Shown piece by piece: positions 63,797-64,000 of a stretch of 64,000 bases of DNA (position 1 is the first letter of the stretch; each line of letters opens with the position of its first letter). A program made the position numbers and the translations under genes. Source of the stretch: Roseofilum capinflatum BLCC-M114 (GTDB lineage Bacteria > Cyanobacteriota > Cyanobacteriia > Cyanobacteriales > Desertifilaceae); contig NZ_JAQOSO010000104.1 of assembly GCF_030068505.1 (NCBI RefSeq), forward strand, positions 1-64,000, read 5' to 3'. The notes beneath the pieces are model-generated. The model did no database searches, was not told where the DNA came from, and saw only the letters and a list, made by a program, of their open reading frames with translations.

Positions 63797-64000
63797 TTAC
63801 TCGGAAGGGGTAGCTAAATACCCACGAGAGATGAAGGGGAGATCGAGGAGAGTTGCGGATTGATCGGCGACTTGAACGGTGAGGCCTTTTCCGCCGATTT
63901 TGGTGCGAATATAGGCTAGGGCGATCGCTCCTTCTGAAGTAGCAATACAACTGGTAATTTTTCCGGCTTTTTGGTCTCCGACTTGGATGGGGGTTCCAGG
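63797..64000 (-). CDS. YgfZ/GcvT-like folate-binding protein, C-terminal part
   Basis: The last 67 codons of a minus-strand gene that continues beyond the window. The residues GDQKAGKITSC, ALAYIRTKIGGKGLTV and LPFISRGYL are the beta-barrel C-terminal domain of the YgfZ family. These are folate-dependent proteins that support Fe-S enzymes and tRNA modification. The stop is TAA at 63797-63799. Confidence 0.65.
   Translation of the reverse strand, partial: PGTPIQVGDQKAGKITSCIATSEGAIALAYIRTKIGGKGLTVQVADQSATLLDLPFISRGYLATPSE

Overview
The window is chromosomal DNA from a cyanobacterium, most likely a filamentous, repeat-rich one. The octamer GCGATCGC (HIP1) is scattered throughout. Cyanobacterial markers include carboxysome shell proteins CcmK3 and CcmK4, a CRR7-family protein, a cyanobacterial-type RNA polymerase omega subunit, ferredoxin-dependent sulfite reductase, DUF2854 and DUF1818 proteins, a caspase-like protein and many cyanobacterial signalling proteins. 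Intergenic DNA is full of heptamer tandem repeats, palindromes, small inverted-repeat elements and relics of IS200/IS605- and IscB-type elements. I do not assign a genus.

Layout. 1-4.7 kb: a DUF3465-like secreted protein gene cut by a TnpB-type right end, a basic-tailed beta-lactamase-fold hydrolase, TrmJ, a DUF2256 mini-protein, isoaspartyl peptidase, then an apparently stand-alone HEARO/omega RNA. 4.7-14 kb: sulfite reductase, CRR7 and DUF2854 proteins, a histone-deacetylase-like enzyme, tRNA-Pro(GGG), the rpoZ-hypothetical-DUF1818 overlap cluster, a GAF-GGDEF protein and TolC. 14-19.6 kb: a REC-GGDEF-EAL protein with a REC-histidine kinase, an LpxB-like glycosyltransferase and a Fic enzyme. 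20-32 kb: ATP sulfurylase, a pseudo-caspase with a TPR protein, ExbD, a phosphoesterase, uraD and uraH, and an SDR/CIA30 (HCF173-like) protein, followed by a 0.7 kb repeat graveyard with a carboxypeptidase relic. 32-37 kb: a three-part cNMP/AAA/polyferredoxin membrane protein, cysK and two small membrane proteins.

37.3-45.2 kb is the most unusual part. It holds a Rieske protein and a ResC/ResB cytochrome c maturation pair, then (past a divergent pentapeptide-repeat gene) a run of globin, pentaheme cytochrome, hexaheme cytochrome, a Tll0287-like monoheme protein and a predicted diheme cytochrome b. Together these look like a periplasmic electron-transfer module with its own heme-attachment machinery. 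The substrate is unknown; the leading globin hints at nitrogen oxides.

45.4-64 kb: a DnaJ-domain protein, a second cysK, an SGNH hydrolase, a 46-residue membrane protein, a nucleotide-translocase-like/HEAT transporter with a cNMP-binding partner, infC, ilvN, ccmK3-ccmK4, a TldD-type protease, a GldA-like dehydrogenase whose upstream reading frame runs through a TnpB right end, a TerB-like protein, a two-gene REC-GGDEF/hybrid-kinase operon, and the end of a YgfZ-like gene. Sulfur assimilation (sat, sir, two cysK) and c-di-GMP/two-component signalling recur across the window without forming single operons.
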